In this document: positions 1-11,803 of the stretch, one piece after another
Position numbering within the stretch: position 1 is the stretch's first letter
How the letters are laid out: every line of letters starts with the position of its first letter
Assembly (NCBI GenBank): GCA_030848705.1
Contig: CM061243.1
Span: forward strand, 121,606,674 to 121,670,673
Direction of reading: 5' to 3'
Source: Heracleum sosnowskyi
Lineage: Eukaryota; Streptophyta; Magnoliopsida; Apiales; Apiaceae
Length of the DNA: 64,000 bases
Made by a program: the position numbers and the translations under genes
The notes under the pieces: generated by a model
Seen by the model: the letters and a program-made list of their open reading frames with translations, nothing else
Databases searched by the model: none
Told to the model about the DNA's origin: nothing

Positions 1-540
1 AAGAAAAAATGTCATTTGTTTATGTGTGTGTGGTGTGTATATACATAGAGGAATTATGAGATAAGTCGAAAGTAAGAGAAGATTGAAAGAAGCAAACGAA
101 AAAATGAGCAGAAGAAGTTGTAGATCTGGAAAAAAAGAAAAAGGAATGACCGTAAAGTTGGAAAGAAAAGTGGATCACCGTATTTTTGAAAAAAAGTTCT
201 GAAAAAGCCGTATATGAGGTAAATACCCTTGAACTAATTCGAAACTTGGAAGATACAGTAAAAAAAATAAGAAAAAGACTACCATTGTCGTGAATCAAAC
301 TACTCATTCAAACACTAATATATGAAAGTAAGATTTTAATGTCCGTTAACCGAAATTATGCAACCATGAACTTATCATGATATCATATGTAACTTCCACT
401 TTTTGATAAATCAATTTTTTTTTAACTAAATCAAAGATTTTAAGATAATCGATTAAATGTTTTAGAAGAATTAATCTAGATTTTTTTTTAACTCCGGGAT
501 TTTGAGAACTGTGTATGTAGCGAATGATTATGTGCGAGGT
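1..540. other. AT-rich intergenic DNA, no gene seen
   Basis: Purine-rich and poly-A/T-rich sequence. The only open frame here is a low-complexity Phe/Ser-rich one on the minus strand with no recognisable domain. I see no gene. Confidence 0.6.
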
Positions 541-930
541 ATTACAAAAAAGTTGAGTTTAAAATGAGTAAGTGTCATATAAGTGATAAGTTGATGAATT
601 CTTATAAGTTATACGGGTGTTTGGATAAATTTACTTATAAGTTAGTTAAGAGGTTGCTAAATTAAATATGAAAAATAATTATTAAATACAATGATTTCAA
701 CACTTGCATTTTAAATTAAAAAAATATTTAAAAACAAAAAGGTAAAAATATAAAGTATTAAAAAATAAAAAAAATCAAGTAATAAGTCAATAAATTCATG
801 AAAATGTACGTCATTATTAACATTCAACTTATCAACATAAGTTATAAGTTAAGGTCTTGGGTTAGCAAACACTCATCGTAAACTCTTATTAATTTATAAG
901 GTATAAATCGTAGAAGCCAAACAGGCCCCA
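541..930 (-). mobile_element. hAT-like MITE, copy 1 of 3
   Basis: About 390 bp that match, in reverse complement, the segments at 1506-1862 and 25460-25885. Shared landmarks are a run of short ACTTATAAGT/ATAAGTTGAT words, a central AT-rich core and an outer end resembling GGCCTGTTTGGC (seen here as GCCAAACAGGCCCC near 917-930). The end sequence is typical of plant hAT-superfamily MITEs (family knowledge). No clean 8-bp target duplication was found, so the edges are approximate. No coding capacity. Confidence 0.6.
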
Positions 931-1169
931 TATATAACTACAACCAGAACTAGTACATAAGTGACGAACACTTAGTTCTTTTCCTAACTCCTGCTTAAAA
1001 ACCATTGACCCAAACAGACTAGGTAGACGGCATCTCCGATCTTCATGTACCGGTGTACGGTAGGGTCTGTAAAGTGGTATATTTCTAGAAACCGAATCAT
1101 TTTGGTTTGGGACTCCGTTTGTAACGTGTAAAGTGGTGATCATGTGTTGGAGTCTACATAGCCCATGGC

Positions 1170-1290
1170 CCTGTATATAAGAATACGATTTTGAGCATTC
1201 TTCAACTGAAAAGTCGCTTCTCTTACTTTCCTCTTTTTCTTTTTCAAAGTTATTACCCCCGCTTCTTTTTGATTTTTTAACTTTTTACAT
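1170..1290 (+). promoter_or_regulatory. Possible promoter with pyrimidine-rich leader
   Basis: A TATA-like TGTATATAAGA near 1171-1181 is followed by a strongly CT-rich tract (about 1215-1270), which resembles a plant core promoter plus 5' leader. No convincing coding region follows directly; a MITE begins at 1506 and only a weak orphan frame lies at 1889. It may be a decayed promoter or chance. Confidence 0.2.
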
Positions 1291-1505
1291 TTTTATTTGA
1301 AAGAAACATTTAGGTTAAATAATTATCCGTGTTTTAATCAAAATAAAATTTTAAATTATTTATTCTTTTTTACTAATTGAACACACCCACACACCCATTT
1401 TGACAAGGTTAGGGAGATACCACTACTTGGGTAATATTCTTTAATCGGTTAAAATTATGAATAAACTCTAAAAATGTATAGCTCTACAAAATGTATAGAT
1501 ACAAT

Positions 1506-1862
1506 GGGCATGTTTGGGTGACATGATTTATACATTATAAGTTAATAAAGGGTGATTTATATGTTGATAAATTGAATGTTAATAACGAGGTACATTTTTC
1601 GGAACTTATTGACTTATTACTTGATTTCTTTGTTTTTAATACTTTATATTTTTACCTTTATGTTTTTAAATATTTTTTTAATTTAAAATGTAAGTGTTGA
1701 AATCACTTTATTTAATAATTATTTTTTCAAATTTAATTTAGCAAATTCTTAACTAACTTATAAGTAAATTTATCCAAATATCCGTATAACTTATAAAAAT
1801 TCATCAACTTATCACTACTTATACGTCACTTACTCATTTTAAGCTAGTCAACTACCTCGTGT
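1506..1862 (+). mobile_element. hAT-like MITE, copy 2 of 3
   Basis: Starts GGGCATGTTTGGGTGACATG and runs through the same internal words as the copies at 541-930 (opposite orientation) and 25460-25885 (same orientation), including the TGATTTCTTTGTTTTTAATA-type core and the ACTTATAAGTAAATTTATCC segment. With copy 1 it forms a large inverted pair about 575 bp apart. The right edge is approximate. Non-coding. Confidence 0.6.
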
Positions 1863-1888
1863 ATTTATTTGTTTGCAATTTTAAAAAT

Positions 1889-2098
1889 GTCAACATTAGA
1901 AGGGGAATGCAAAATCTTCAACGCCGACCAGTGTCCACTACTAGAGGTGGAAAATGAAGAGGAGGTAGAAGATAATTTGCATACAGTCTGTTTTTTTTCT
2001 TTCAGCAACTGCAAAAAATCGAATATTTGAAAAGCATCTAATTAGGCATGTTACTCCTCCACCATCAAATTCAACCCCACAACCATGGAACTTGAATT
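1889..2098 (+). pseudogene. Orphan exon-like fragment, not recognised
   Basis: An ATG at about 1892 opens a short acidic frame (begins MSTLEGECKIFNADQCPLLE, then Glu-rich) that ends around 2030. After a T-run, a different frame reads KNRIFEKHLIRHVTPPPSNS and on to a TGA near 2096. Base composition here is much less AT-rich than the surroundings, which suggests old coding sequence, and the switch of frame at the T8 run suggests a frameshift. I cannot assign a family. It could be a small real gene, a gene fragment or chance. Confidence 0.22.
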
Positions 2099-2109
2099 GA
2101 AGAGAACTG

Positions 2110-3395
2110 AGGAATCTTTGCCCACATCATACCTAGTCTTGTAATTGTTGACTCCACATAATATTTAATTATTCATAAAGATTAAAAAAAAAAATCAATG
2201 TAGTTTGTGTATTGGTGAAATCAAGATGGTTAACTTAGATCGAAGTCTAGTTAAATTGAAGATTTTAATAAGAAATAACAAAATTATTTATAGCTCCGAT
2301 CGATCTTCAATAAATAATGAAAATTTATTTTAATTTTGACTATTTTGTGATCCTGATTACGCACTTAATTAGTGAAATATAAATTTCTTTTAGAAGTTAT
2401 GTTTTATAAAGAAGCTAGCTAGGTTCCAACTTTTTCAAAGTTCAAAATTTTACTAAAAACAATATAATTGTGTGAATATAGAAATAAAATTTCTTAATAA
2501 CTAATTTTAAGTTCAGAAAAATAATGTTGAGCACAATAATGTTCATCATAAATAAGTGGTCCCTTTATTTTGTGATAATATCATATTACTTCAAAAAAGA
2601 TCTTGCCGAGTCAATATAAAATGATGACAAAAATAAGTGCTCAATCTATTTCTGCAGTTCTGTACAGACTACAGTACTTCAATAATTGTGATGCATTCGA
2701 GAAAAATTAGTCGATTAATTGTACATTTACTGTTTGATTTATTACTGCGGGTTTGTAAACCGGGTGTTTTGTATTTTTTAAAAAATTAATAATAAATCAT
2801 TAACTCAGCATGCAGTTTTGCTTATATAATTAGAAATATTAAATTCATAAAATCAACGAAAACACATTATCTATGATATTTAGGGTTAGGTTCAAATTAG
2901 AATCTTATATTAAGTTAGAACTTAGAACTAATATATATCATACATTTTGTGTAATCAACGACTAAGATTTATGCGTTCTGCTGAAATACACGATATCTTT
3001 AGTTTTGGTGCAGCACACAATTTTGTAGAGTATGATGTACTTGTGCAGTACACACAATTTTTTTTTTCTAGAATACATAATTTTTTAAATAAATAATTTT
3101 TCACATAACTCAACATGTACTTTATCATTATAATATGTTTTAAAGAAATAATTATATCAAAAAATAATTGATGATAATTAAAATACTATAAAAAGTACAA
3201 CTTGTTACAACATAATATATTAAATAATTCTAAGATTCTAATACTAAAACGATTTTATGTGAAACCTGACTTATTTATCATACAAAAACCTTGAGATCGA
3301 TACGGAAAAATATTTAAAGTCTACTAAAGATATAAAAAATATGAAATTTTTCATTAAAATTTATCCAAAAATTCATATATTCGCCTAACTATATA
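2110..3395. other. AT-rich intergenic DNA, no gene seen
   Basis: No open frame of note on either strand, no terminal inverted repeats that I could pair, and no recognised repeat. Confidence 0.5.
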
Positions 3396-3646
3396 CTCCC
3401 TCCGTCCCACTCATTTCTATACAGTTGTTTTTTCAATGCTTGACACACATTTTAAGATGTATATAAAGTATACTTCAACAACTTATTTTTAAATTATTTT
3501 TTCTCTGAATAAAAATTTCAACGTTAAATATTAATTCAGAAGAAAAAAAAATTTAAAAAAAATATGAAAGTATACTTTATAGGAGCCTTAAAATGCGTGC
3601 CGAACCCTCATCCCCCAATGTATACAATTGATTGTGACAGAGGGAG
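3396..3646. mobile_element. Stowaway MITE (Tc1/mariner type)
   Basis: Left end CTCCCTCCGTCCCACTCATT, right end ending ACAGAGGGAG, the classic Stowaway terminal inverted repeat. It is flanked by TA on both sides (3394-3395 and 3647-3648), the expected target duplication. 251 bp, AT-rich, no ORF. Confidence 0.85.
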
Positions 3647-3648
3647 TA

Positions 3649-4538
3649 TGATCCAAAACTCTAGACTAATCTTGATTCAAGGCGTGTCCTTGAAATAATT
3701 CGAAAGGGCACGCATCTGAATAAACTTTAATTTAGATTTATGGCCACACACGAACAGCTTATCCTTTGTAGTGTTGTGTTACTTTAATGCCGTGTTCAAC
3801 TTTATATTCTGAAGAGTCAAATTACAAATCAAGTAAAATAAAGCGAATTGCACATCTCCATTCATTTATTTATTCCGCTCTTTACACAACGGATATGCTT
3901 TTCCTGTCAAGAATATTTTATTCTGAAATGATCAATTATTTAAATATTTTTTAGCAATTTAAAATAAATAGTTAGAGGCTTACTTACTGATTATACATTA
4001 AAATATACTGATTTAAGTAGAACATGCGATGCCGACTCCATCCCAAGGTTGTAGAAACATTTTCCTATACTGACAAGTCGGAAAGAAAACTATAACATTT
4101 TCCTATACAAAATTTATTTTTCGTCAATTTATTTTTCGTCACTAGACTAGAACCTCATTCCGTAACACGAAACTTTTTTTATGTTGCAACTTTCGATATA
4201 CTCCACTTAAGCAAGTGAAGCTTTGAAAGTGTAGATTAGTACTTTCATACTTTGTCACGGCAAAGATCCGGTGTGTTATGTAAATACAGGCATGCCTTAT
4301 TTACATATCATTTAGACAATTACGAATTACTAAAAATAGGATTCATAAAAAAAAAAACTCAAAATAAAATTCACCATATTAACAGACAATATTCATGATT
4401 TATCAACACGACTCAATATTATCCAAGAAAAAGAAAGATCTCATTACTTGCAACATGATTTCACTCCACAACCTCAACCGGGGTGGGAGAAGTTACTAAA
4501 CTTGCCTAAACAAAACCCTGTTCGACACATATAAAATA
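3649..4538. other. Intergenic DNA downstream of the SAUR gene
   Basis: No ORF or paired repeat ends were found. The sequence is AT-rich throughout. The part next to 4539 may include 3' sequence of the SAUR transcript. Confidence 0.45.
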
Positions 4539-4600
4539 CAAGCGTTTCAATAAAACAGGGATGATCATCGGGTCACTTCAAGATCGAGCAGTGCTATCCT
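4539..4600 (-). repeat. 3'-flank motif shared with the ATP synthase gene
   Basis: Read on the minus strand, this segment (core TGAAGTGACCCGATG, then CATCCCTG, TTTTATT and GCTTG) aligns with 12357-12418 with only a few substitutions and a small gap. It begins about 30 bp after the SAUR stop codon. Both copies lie downstream of a minus-strand gene in the same orientation. The function is unknown: it could be a shared 3'-UTR/polyadenylation element or a fragment of a dispersed repeat. Confidence 0.45.
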
Positions 4601-4629
4601 CGTCCCGATCCCGAACCTCCAGAACCATA

Positions 4630-4929
4630 TCAACAAGTATGAAAGGACAAGCTAGTATGAAGATGTTGATGCTGATAAGAATTCTTGTTATTTTCTCTCT
4701 CAATTTGCCACCGAAGTTGAAGAAACTCATCGGTCGAACACGGTAGCCGAAGTGGCCCGGACGTGTGATAGCCGTAGACCTCATGAGCCAAATCAAGAAG
4801 TTGGTTAAAAAGAGAGTGATACAAATACGAAATTGGTATCACAAATTTTGTAGCTCCTCCATCTTCTTCTAACCCTACTTCAACAGCCATCCATCCTTTC
4901 TTAACCTTGGACTTCTTGTCCAACAACAT
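4630..4929 (-). CDS. SAUR family auxin-responsive protein
   Basis: Intronless 99-codon ORF starting MLLDKKSKVKKGWMAVEVG. It shows the SAUR core (Auxin_inducible family): a GWMAVEVG strand at residues 12-19, then FVIPISYLYHSLFNQLLDLA (about 29-48), a YGYHTSGPLRLPCSTDEFLQ stretch (about 52-71) and a final LRWQIERE helix. Lack of introns and length near 100 residues are normal for the family. SAUR proteins act in auxin-driven cell expansion, many by inhibiting PP2C.D phosphatases and so raising plasma-membrane H+-ATPase activity (family knowledge, not shown here). The C-terminal tail is His/Ser-rich and unusual. The family's usual Gly-Phe after Tyr is Gly-Tyr here. The start is the only ATG ahead of the conserved core. 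A TATA-like box lies about 105 bp upstream. Confidence 0.88.
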   Translation of the reverse strand: MLLDKKSKVKKGWMAVEVGLEEDGGATKFVIPISYLYHSLFNQLLDLAHEVYGYHTSGPLRLPCSTDEFLQLRWQIERENNKNSYQHQHLHTSLSFHTC

Positions 4930-5030
4930 TTTTAAAAATATATATTAACAATTTGTGTATGAATAGAAGATAGAAGATGAGCTTTGGAGTTTGGTATGTG
5001 AAGTTATGTGGTTATATGATGAAGGAAGAG

Positions 5031-5043
5031 TCATATATATACT
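5031..5043 (-). promoter_or_regulatory. TATA box of the SAUR gene
   Basis: On the minus strand AGTATATATATGA lies about 105 bp before the SAUR ATG, a plausible TATA box with a short leader. The nested MITEs at 5107-6223 sit immediately upstream and so form the distal promoter. Confidence 0.5.
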
Positions 5044-5192
5044 CCTTATTGTGAAATTTCTAGGTGTGAAATTAATTTAATTAATAATTATTTTTTATTT
5101 TTAGTACTCTCATCGTTTCAAAATAGTAGTCATGTTTTGATTTTGTGTGGTTAAATTGATCAAAATTTGACTGAAATTTACAGAAAATTATA

Positions 5193-6049
5193 CTCCCTCC
5201 GTCCCCCTCAATTCTTTACATTTAGGTAGGGCTGAGCAACGGTCGGTTCGGTCGGTTTTTAACGATTAAACCGGACCAGACCGTATCTGGCGGTTTCGTA
5301 AATTACCAGACCGGACCGGACCATTTAAAAATTGAGACCAGACCGAACCAGACCTGAATTAAACGGTTTGGTTTGGGCGGTTCGGTTTTAAACCTAACTA
5401 GACATTCGAAGATAAATGAACTAAAAAATTAATGATATTACTAAAATTTGATAGGTAGTTGCTACACAAAAATAAATTGATATTAATAATTAAAGCATAA
5501 ATAACATCCTTTCCGAATAAAATTGCAAAGCGCAAGATATGAGGTATAAAAAATATGTATTTTTTACTTAGGATTTTAAGATAGAAATACATTTAATAAA
5601 GTGTAAGATGTGAGATATCAATAAAATGAATAAATATATTATTTTATAATATAATAAAATGGAACGGACTGGTTCGGTCTTAACGGTCCGGTTTGAATAT
5701 GAAAACCGAACCGAACCATTAAAGAACGGTTTTTATTTATATCAAACCTAAACCAAACCGAACCGCCAAAAAAACCGTAAAATGCGGTTTGGTCGGTTCG
5801 ACCGGTCCGATTCGGCCGGTTTGGTTTTTTTTTGCTCAGCCCTACATTTAGGGACGACACAGAGTTTAAGAAAAAATGAAAATTAGTAGGGAAAAGTAAA
5901 AAATGAGTAAAGTTGTGGGACCAATCAATATTTAATGTATAAAGTGGGTATAAAGTAGGTATAGTGCCCCGTCCTATTTTTGGTATGTAAAGAAATGAGA
6001 GAGGCGTACCAAAAAGAAAAATGTAAAGAAATGAGAGGGATAAAAGCAG
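5193..6049. mobile_element. Middle Stowaway MITE, interrupted by a hAT MITE
   Basis: Begins CTCCCTCCGTCCCCCTCAAT after TA (5191-5192). The right arm (about 6020-6049) is its inverted partner, reading ATGTAAAGAAATGAGAGGGA towards the end. It is split at 5227 by the hAT element. Exact right edge uncertain by a few bases. Confidence 0.65.
5227..5844. mobile_element. hAT-type MITE with perfect 8-bp target duplication
   Basis: Terminal inverted repeats TAGGGCTGAGCAA (left) and TTGCTCAGCCCTA (right). The flanking CATTTAGG at 5219-5226 and 5845-5852 is a perfect 8-bp duplication, as expected for the hAT superfamily. Both arms are rich in CGGTTCGG/CCGGACCG-type words, which makes long imperfect inverted arms around an AT-rich centre. 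618 bp, no transposase. The reading frames across it are low-complexity Arg/Thr/Pro artefacts. Confidence 0.88.
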
Positions 6050-6542
6050 TATAATTTAAAAAATTAAAAAATTTATATTATTAAAAAGTATATATAATTA
6101 TTTTTCAAATATATTTTCAAATTTTTACGAATTATAAATAGATGAATCATAATTTATGATCAAATTTTGATCAATGTAACCGTCCAAAATCAGAACATAA
6201 TAATTATTTTAAAAGGGAAGGAGTAATATTTCTTTAGTTGCTAGGACGGGGCACGTAGGACGAGAACACAATAGAATACAGATAAGTATAGGCTGGCTCG
6301 CGGTTCGAGGAAAGAATCTAGACGAGATAAGTAGAGTAGATTTTTGTTATGGCACTAAATTTTGTGGTTATGATAAAATAAAATATTGGCAAGTAGGGTA
6401 CCATATGTTTCTTGTACTCTACTTTGTACTTGACAATTGATGCGACCAATATTTGTAGCGTATTATTTGTATTCTTTTTCGGCTGTTTGATTCGGTTTCG
6501 ATTTTTCTTTTTATCTTAATTTTGTGATTAATGTTGTTTCAA

Positions 6543-6938
6543 GGGAAAATGAATTTTTTTATCATTGAATTTTATATACTTTTAGAAACCAATCACTGAA
6601 TTATAAACTTTTAGAAACCAACCACTTAACTATAAACTTATTTGTTTATATCACTAACGTTACTCTCGAATTTCAAAATTAGCATTTCGTTAAATGATTG
6701 GCCAACGGATGTTCAGATTGAGGCTTAATACAAACTAGGGTTCAAGCACCAATCTAGAATCAATTAAGCATTCCGTCACTGATTTTTTTAACGGAATGCT
6801 AATTTTGAAATTCGAGAGTAACGTTAGTGATATAAACAAATAAATTTATAGTTGAGTGGTTGGTTTTTAAAAGTTTATAGTTCAGTGATTGATTTCTAAA
6901 AGTATATAAAGTTCGGTGATAAAAAAATTCTTTTTCCC
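6543..6938. mobile_element. Mutator-like MITE with 9-bp target duplication
   Basis: Long terminal inverted repeats start GGGAAAATGAATTTTTTTAT at left and end ATAAAAAAATTCTTTTTCCC at right. The arms pair over more than 150 bp, including the GAATTTCAAAATTAGCATT / AATGCTAATTTTGAAATTC words. TTGTTTCAA occurs directly at 6534-6542 and 6939-6947, a perfect 9-bp duplication that points to the Mutator superfamily. 396 bp, non-coding. Related ends are found at 27851-28969 and 59645-60553. Confidence 0.85.
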
Positions 6939-6947
6939 TTGTTTCAA

Positions 6948-8135
6948 TTATTTTAATCTCCTTTTTACTTATTTTTATTTTGTTTAAGAGGTGCCATATC
7001 TGATTAAAAGCATAGCATCAACCTCCGGAGACTCCTATTGAGCATCATTCCACTTGCCAATATATTATTGTTAGTTATAGAATATTGATCTCTGATATTA
7101 TCAGTTAAATATTTATTTCTTTAAAGTGGCTTTTATGAAAGTTAAATAATTAAAGTAAAATATACTGATATTCGTGCACTAACCCATATAGAGTATGATT
7201 ATTACGACAAACACCACCCCCACTTAAAGGCTAAATTAGTAGTAATATTTGTCGACACATGCGAGCTTAAACTTATTGATTATGATTTAAAGTTATAAGT
7301 GATAAATGAAAATTTTAAGTTAAAATCTGTTTCGATCCTTTTGTATTATGGTTGACTTGTGAGTTATTAAAAATGTAAAATTAAAAAAATCTTAATTAAT
7401 AGTATATTTGAATGCTGATATTAACTTTTATAAAATAAAATTATTAAAATAAAATAAGTTATTCAAAAAATACATAATACCAACTTCTGGATTTAAACTA
7501 TTTTTTTAACTATAAATCATTTTTTAACTTAATTACAAATACCGACATTTTTCAACTTAAAAATAAAAATAACTTTAGGTTTGAAAATGACATGCACTCG
7601 GGCCGTCCTCTCTTTTTGCCTGCGGCTAGTGGAGTCGGTCCTTTGATGTTCCACGGACAACGGTGCTTTAAGACATACTAGTGGGATAAGTGTACACAGC
7701 GTGTCTATATCATTAGGTTTTAACTCCTCGCAAGTGACGAGTCTAATCATTTATTCGTTAAAAAATTTTACGAACAAAATATATAATTAAAATTGATACG
7801 GATGCAAAAAATCACATTATTTTATTTTATTTTTTGTTAAGAAATCCACTTCTCCGCAAAAAAATAACTAACATAAAATTTGTCAACAATTACTTGTCAG
7901 GATGTGCCATATTTTAATATACAATTATATATTTGTCGACATATCACACCAGTTACCTATGCATACGAAACAGTGTGATTTTTGCCATTTCAAGAGACCA
8001 AACATATGTATATGCACTCCCTCTATGATGACTTTGCCTTCAATTAGATTTGGTTAGACTCTCCATTAGAGTACGTCATAGCAACGGCTCTTCAGACTCT
8101 AATACGGCAGTGTGTACTAATCATATTATTAAGTA
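6948..8135. other. Intergenic DNA, no gene seen
   Basis: AT-rich. A short stretch near 8008-8060 (TGCACTCCCTCTATGATGAC) resembles the repeat found twice in an intron of the ATP synthase gene near 13935 and 13992. No supported ORF. Confidence 0.5.
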
Positions 8136-10183
8136 CTAGCTTATAGCCCGTGCGATGCACGGTTACTTAAATTTTATTTATAATTATTCTGTTTATAATT
8201 ATATTTTTATTATCCATGCAACACACGATTGTTTTTAAAATATTTATAATTATATTTATTTATGAATATTTTAATATTTAAAAGTTATTAGTTTACATGA
8301 TTAAATTATTGTTAAAAAAGATTTAGTCAAAAAAATTATAGTTAAAAATTTGATATTTATTATATTTTACACGCTAAACTATTCCAAAACTAAAAAGAGA
8401 ATAAAGTGACGAAATTTAATGTTGAGAATTCTATTCGATTTAGGAAATCTACTTATATGTAGTTTAGATTATTAGAATACCCTTCATTAACCAAATACAG
8501 TTTTTAATGTTAAATCTAACTGTTTTCACCTATCTATTTAACATTAAACGATTTTGATTATTTTGGTATTAAATGAGTTTCCTTATTTAATTACAACTAT
8601 TTTTATGTTTTGACTTTTTAGAAAATCCAATCCTAATATAAAATCTTTTAACTTATATCATTTTTAGACAATAACTTCTTTTTATATGATATAATCTTGA
8701 TCATCTATTTTTAAAAGTATTGTATCTAACGGTTGAGAATGTTTTGACAGTATTTAGAAACAAACTACCATGATAACATCATTAATTTTTCTTAATATTT
8801 ATAATATTTTTAATTTTTAATTTTTTTAAATATTTATTGCTAAAATATAATATACTCTTTTTTGTAATATGTTAAAGATGCGGGAACTTTGAACTTTTGA
8901 GAAAATAAATTATCAATTAAAATATAATTTTTTTGTAATAGTTCTTCTTTTAAAGTAGTACACCGTGACGACGATCAAAATTCTGTATAAAATTCTTTTT
9001 TTATAGTATATCCTATAAATATCTATGTTATTATATTAAAGACTAAATAATGAAAGTTTCCTTATAAGTTTGGTCGATTTGTTTGATCACTCAATCCATA
9101 ATCGTTGGATGTTTCAAATTAAATTGTTGAAAAATGTTAGATATAACAATAAAATTATCATGTAGAATGATCTAAGGTTTGAATCTACCAACAACATATT
9201 AAAATTTATAGGTTTTTTTTTTAAAATAAAGAATTTTTTCATTTTTTTTCTTGCAGACATAGGTTATTTGATAATATTTTTTGTAAAGTACGATTTTTCA
9301 TAAAAGTACTATATACTAATTGATTAAGAAACTTTTAAAGTTTCGAATTTAATAATTTACAATGTATATATGTTAAAAAAGTTTGGCCTCTGTAGCTGAG
9401 TCTAAAATTTCAAAATACGGTTTTTTTTTAATATGAATATAGTCCTGCTAACAATGAAATTAGGTATCTATGAGTTTTTATAAAACAAAATCACCATTTA
9501 CGTATAATTTATTATTTAATAATAAATAATATTTGATTAGTTATGATCTAAAACTTAATAAAATAGGATTAAAAATATGCACAATTTTGACTTAGCAAAA
9601 AAAAAGCACAATTTTATAAAATTTTATCCTCGTATTATTATATTCTTTGTTGATTTGAATTTTTCTTAGATTGATTTTAATTTTTGAACATATATTTCTA
9701 AATTTAAAATAGTTAGAAAAAAGTAATTAAATTGGTATTAAAATAATGATGACATAATAATTATTATTAGAATTTAAATATTCACTTTACTAATTTGGGC
9801 TTTATCTTGTGTTTTAAAAATCAGATTTTGACGATTTTATACCCCACATGAAGATAACTAAATTATATTTAATTAAAAGATGGTTTAACAATTTTTATCT
9901 AACTGGAATTATCCATGGAAGAGAAAAGAAAGTCACAAATTTTTTACATGGAGAATTCTATTCAATATAGAAAACTTATTTATATTTGGTATATTTGGTT
10001 TAAATTATCAAAATACACCTTTTAGAATTTAAATAAAATCCTATTATTAATAAAATTCACTTTTTAAATATTTGATCTAACGATTTTCATTTATCTAGTT
10101 AAGATCTATTGATCCTTATTAATTTGATTGTCTACGATCAAAATTTGGGATAAGATCCCTATTATAATTATTATATATAAGGA
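8136..10183 (-). mobile_element. Non-autonomous Helitron (minus strand)
   Basis: Read on the minus strand, the 3' end has a hairpin (CCGTGC-ATC-GCACGG, plus positions 8148-8162) followed by GGCTATAAG and terminal CTAG at 8136-8139, with host T next: the canonical Helitron 3' terminus. The 5' end TCCTTATATATAATAA begins at 10183 with host A before it, fitting insertion between A and T. Internal DNA is very AT-rich with no Rep/Helicase ORF, so it would depend on a partner. The choice of 10183 rather than 11803 as the 5' end is an inference. Confidence 0.6.
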
Positions 10184-11803
10184 TTTAATATAATAAGGAT
10201 ATCAAGTATATTATCTTACTAACTACTTTTACTTTTAATGTTTCAGTTTTATTTATAGTGTATATAAAATTTTAAAATACATTATTACTTAAAATTTATT
10301 AAACAGAATAAAAATTATGTTATGATTATATAAAATTTTATTCTTATATTATTATATTCTTTATCGATTTGAATTTGTTCTTAATTAATTTTTATACTTT
10401 TTTGAAAGAAACATAAAATTTCTCTATATTTAAAAGAATTAATGGAAAAATAAATAAATTGGTGCTACAATAATAAAAAAAAATTATTAAAATTTAGATA
10501 CACACTTTACTATTTGGGTTCTATCCTGAGTTTTAGAAATTGAATTTTGACGATTTTACAACCCATGCGAAACTAACGAAATTATCTTTAATTTAATGAT
10601 GGTTTAATAATTATTATCTAACTTGACCAGTTGACCTACTCATAAAATAAACCGAAAAGAAAATATGGTTAAGAAGTTTTACATAAAGAATTCAATTCAA
10701 TATAGAAAATCAATTTATAATTGGTTTAAATTATCAAAGCACACTTCTTAGTATTTAAATATAATCATACCTTTAATCAAATACACATTTTAATATAAGT
10801 ATTATATTCAAAATTATCGTTTATGAATATGAAACCCTCAATATTTTAATAATATTTTGATATTATCCTTTTATGTTTGTTATATGAAAAATAATATAAT
10901 TATAATTTGGATTAATCAAATTGTTATGTTCCTTCACAAAAAAAAGTATTTAAATTTATTCATGTACAGGAGTTCTCGTAGGGTCCACGTGTATCATTGT
11001 AATCGATATGAATTGTTATCTTGATATTTGGTTTAATAATTATTATCTAACTGGAACTATACATAAATTCAAGAGAAAAGATATTTAAGAATTTTTACAT
11101 AGAAAAATTTTAAATTATCAAAATACACTTGTTAGTATTTAAATACAATTCTATTATTAATCAGATACACTTTTTAATATTAGATCTAACAATTCTCATC
11201 GATTTATTTAAGATCTAACTATAATTATTAATTTGGTCGTAATCGTACACGGACGATCGATTTTAATTTTTTCTTAAATTGGTTGTAATATTTTATTGAA
11301 ATAAAAATAGAATTTATAAATTTAAAAGAATTAGGGAAAAAAATTAAATCGGTGCTACAATAATAAAAATATATTTATTAAAATTTAGATAATAACTTTA
11401 CTGTTTGGGCTCTATCTTGAGTTTTAGACAACAGATTTTAACGATTTTACAGCCCACGCGAAGCTTACAAAATTATCTTTAATTTAACGATGGTTTAATA
11501 ATTATTATCTAACTGGAACTATCCATAAACTAAAGAGAAAAGATAATTACGATTTTTTACATAAAGATTTCTATTCAATATAGAAAACCTATTTATAATT
11601 GGTTTAAATTATCAAAATACATCTTTTAGTATTTAAATACTATCCTATTAATAATCAAATACAATTTTTAATATTATATCTGACGGTCCTCATTGATTTG
11701 AAGATTTATAGTTTAATAATCCAACGGATCGTATACTTTTGGTAGTACTGTGACCAACCAAAGTTTTGGATAAGATCTCTCTTACGCTTATTATATATAA
11801 GGA
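10184..11803 (-). mobile_element. Repeated Helitron 5'-end segments
   Basis: This stretch repeats the 5' portion of the preceding Helitron. The words TTTAATTTAATGATGGTTTA/TTTAACGATGGTTTAATAAT, ACGATTTTACA(G/A)CCCA and the TATTCAATATAGAAAA segment recur near 9770-10010, 10500-10740 and 11390-11630. A second Helitron-like 5' terminus (minus strand TCCTTATATATAATAAGCG) lies at 11785-11803. The same sequences appear in reverse orientation at 60790-62230. No 3' terminus was found for this part, so it may be a truncated copy or a tandem 5' duplication. Confidence 0.5.

Larger units (their letters stand above)
5107..6223. mobile_element. Outer Stowaway-like MITE of a three-level nest
   Basis: The left end CTCTCATCGTTTCAAAATAG and the right end (about 6190-6223, reverse complement starting CTCCTTCCCTTTTAAAATAA) are imperfect inverted repeats. 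The inner arms also pair (words TTGATCAAAATTTGA at left and TCAAATTTTGATCAA at right). TA flanks both ends (5105-5106, 6224-6225). It is split by the element at 5193-6049. It is the oldest of the three, judging by its degraded ends. Confidence 0.55.

Noticed and set aside
5639..5860. Frame rich in Asn-Arg-Thr-Gly
   Set aside because: Lies within a hAT MITE arm made of CGGTTCGG-type repeats, so it is a composition artefact.
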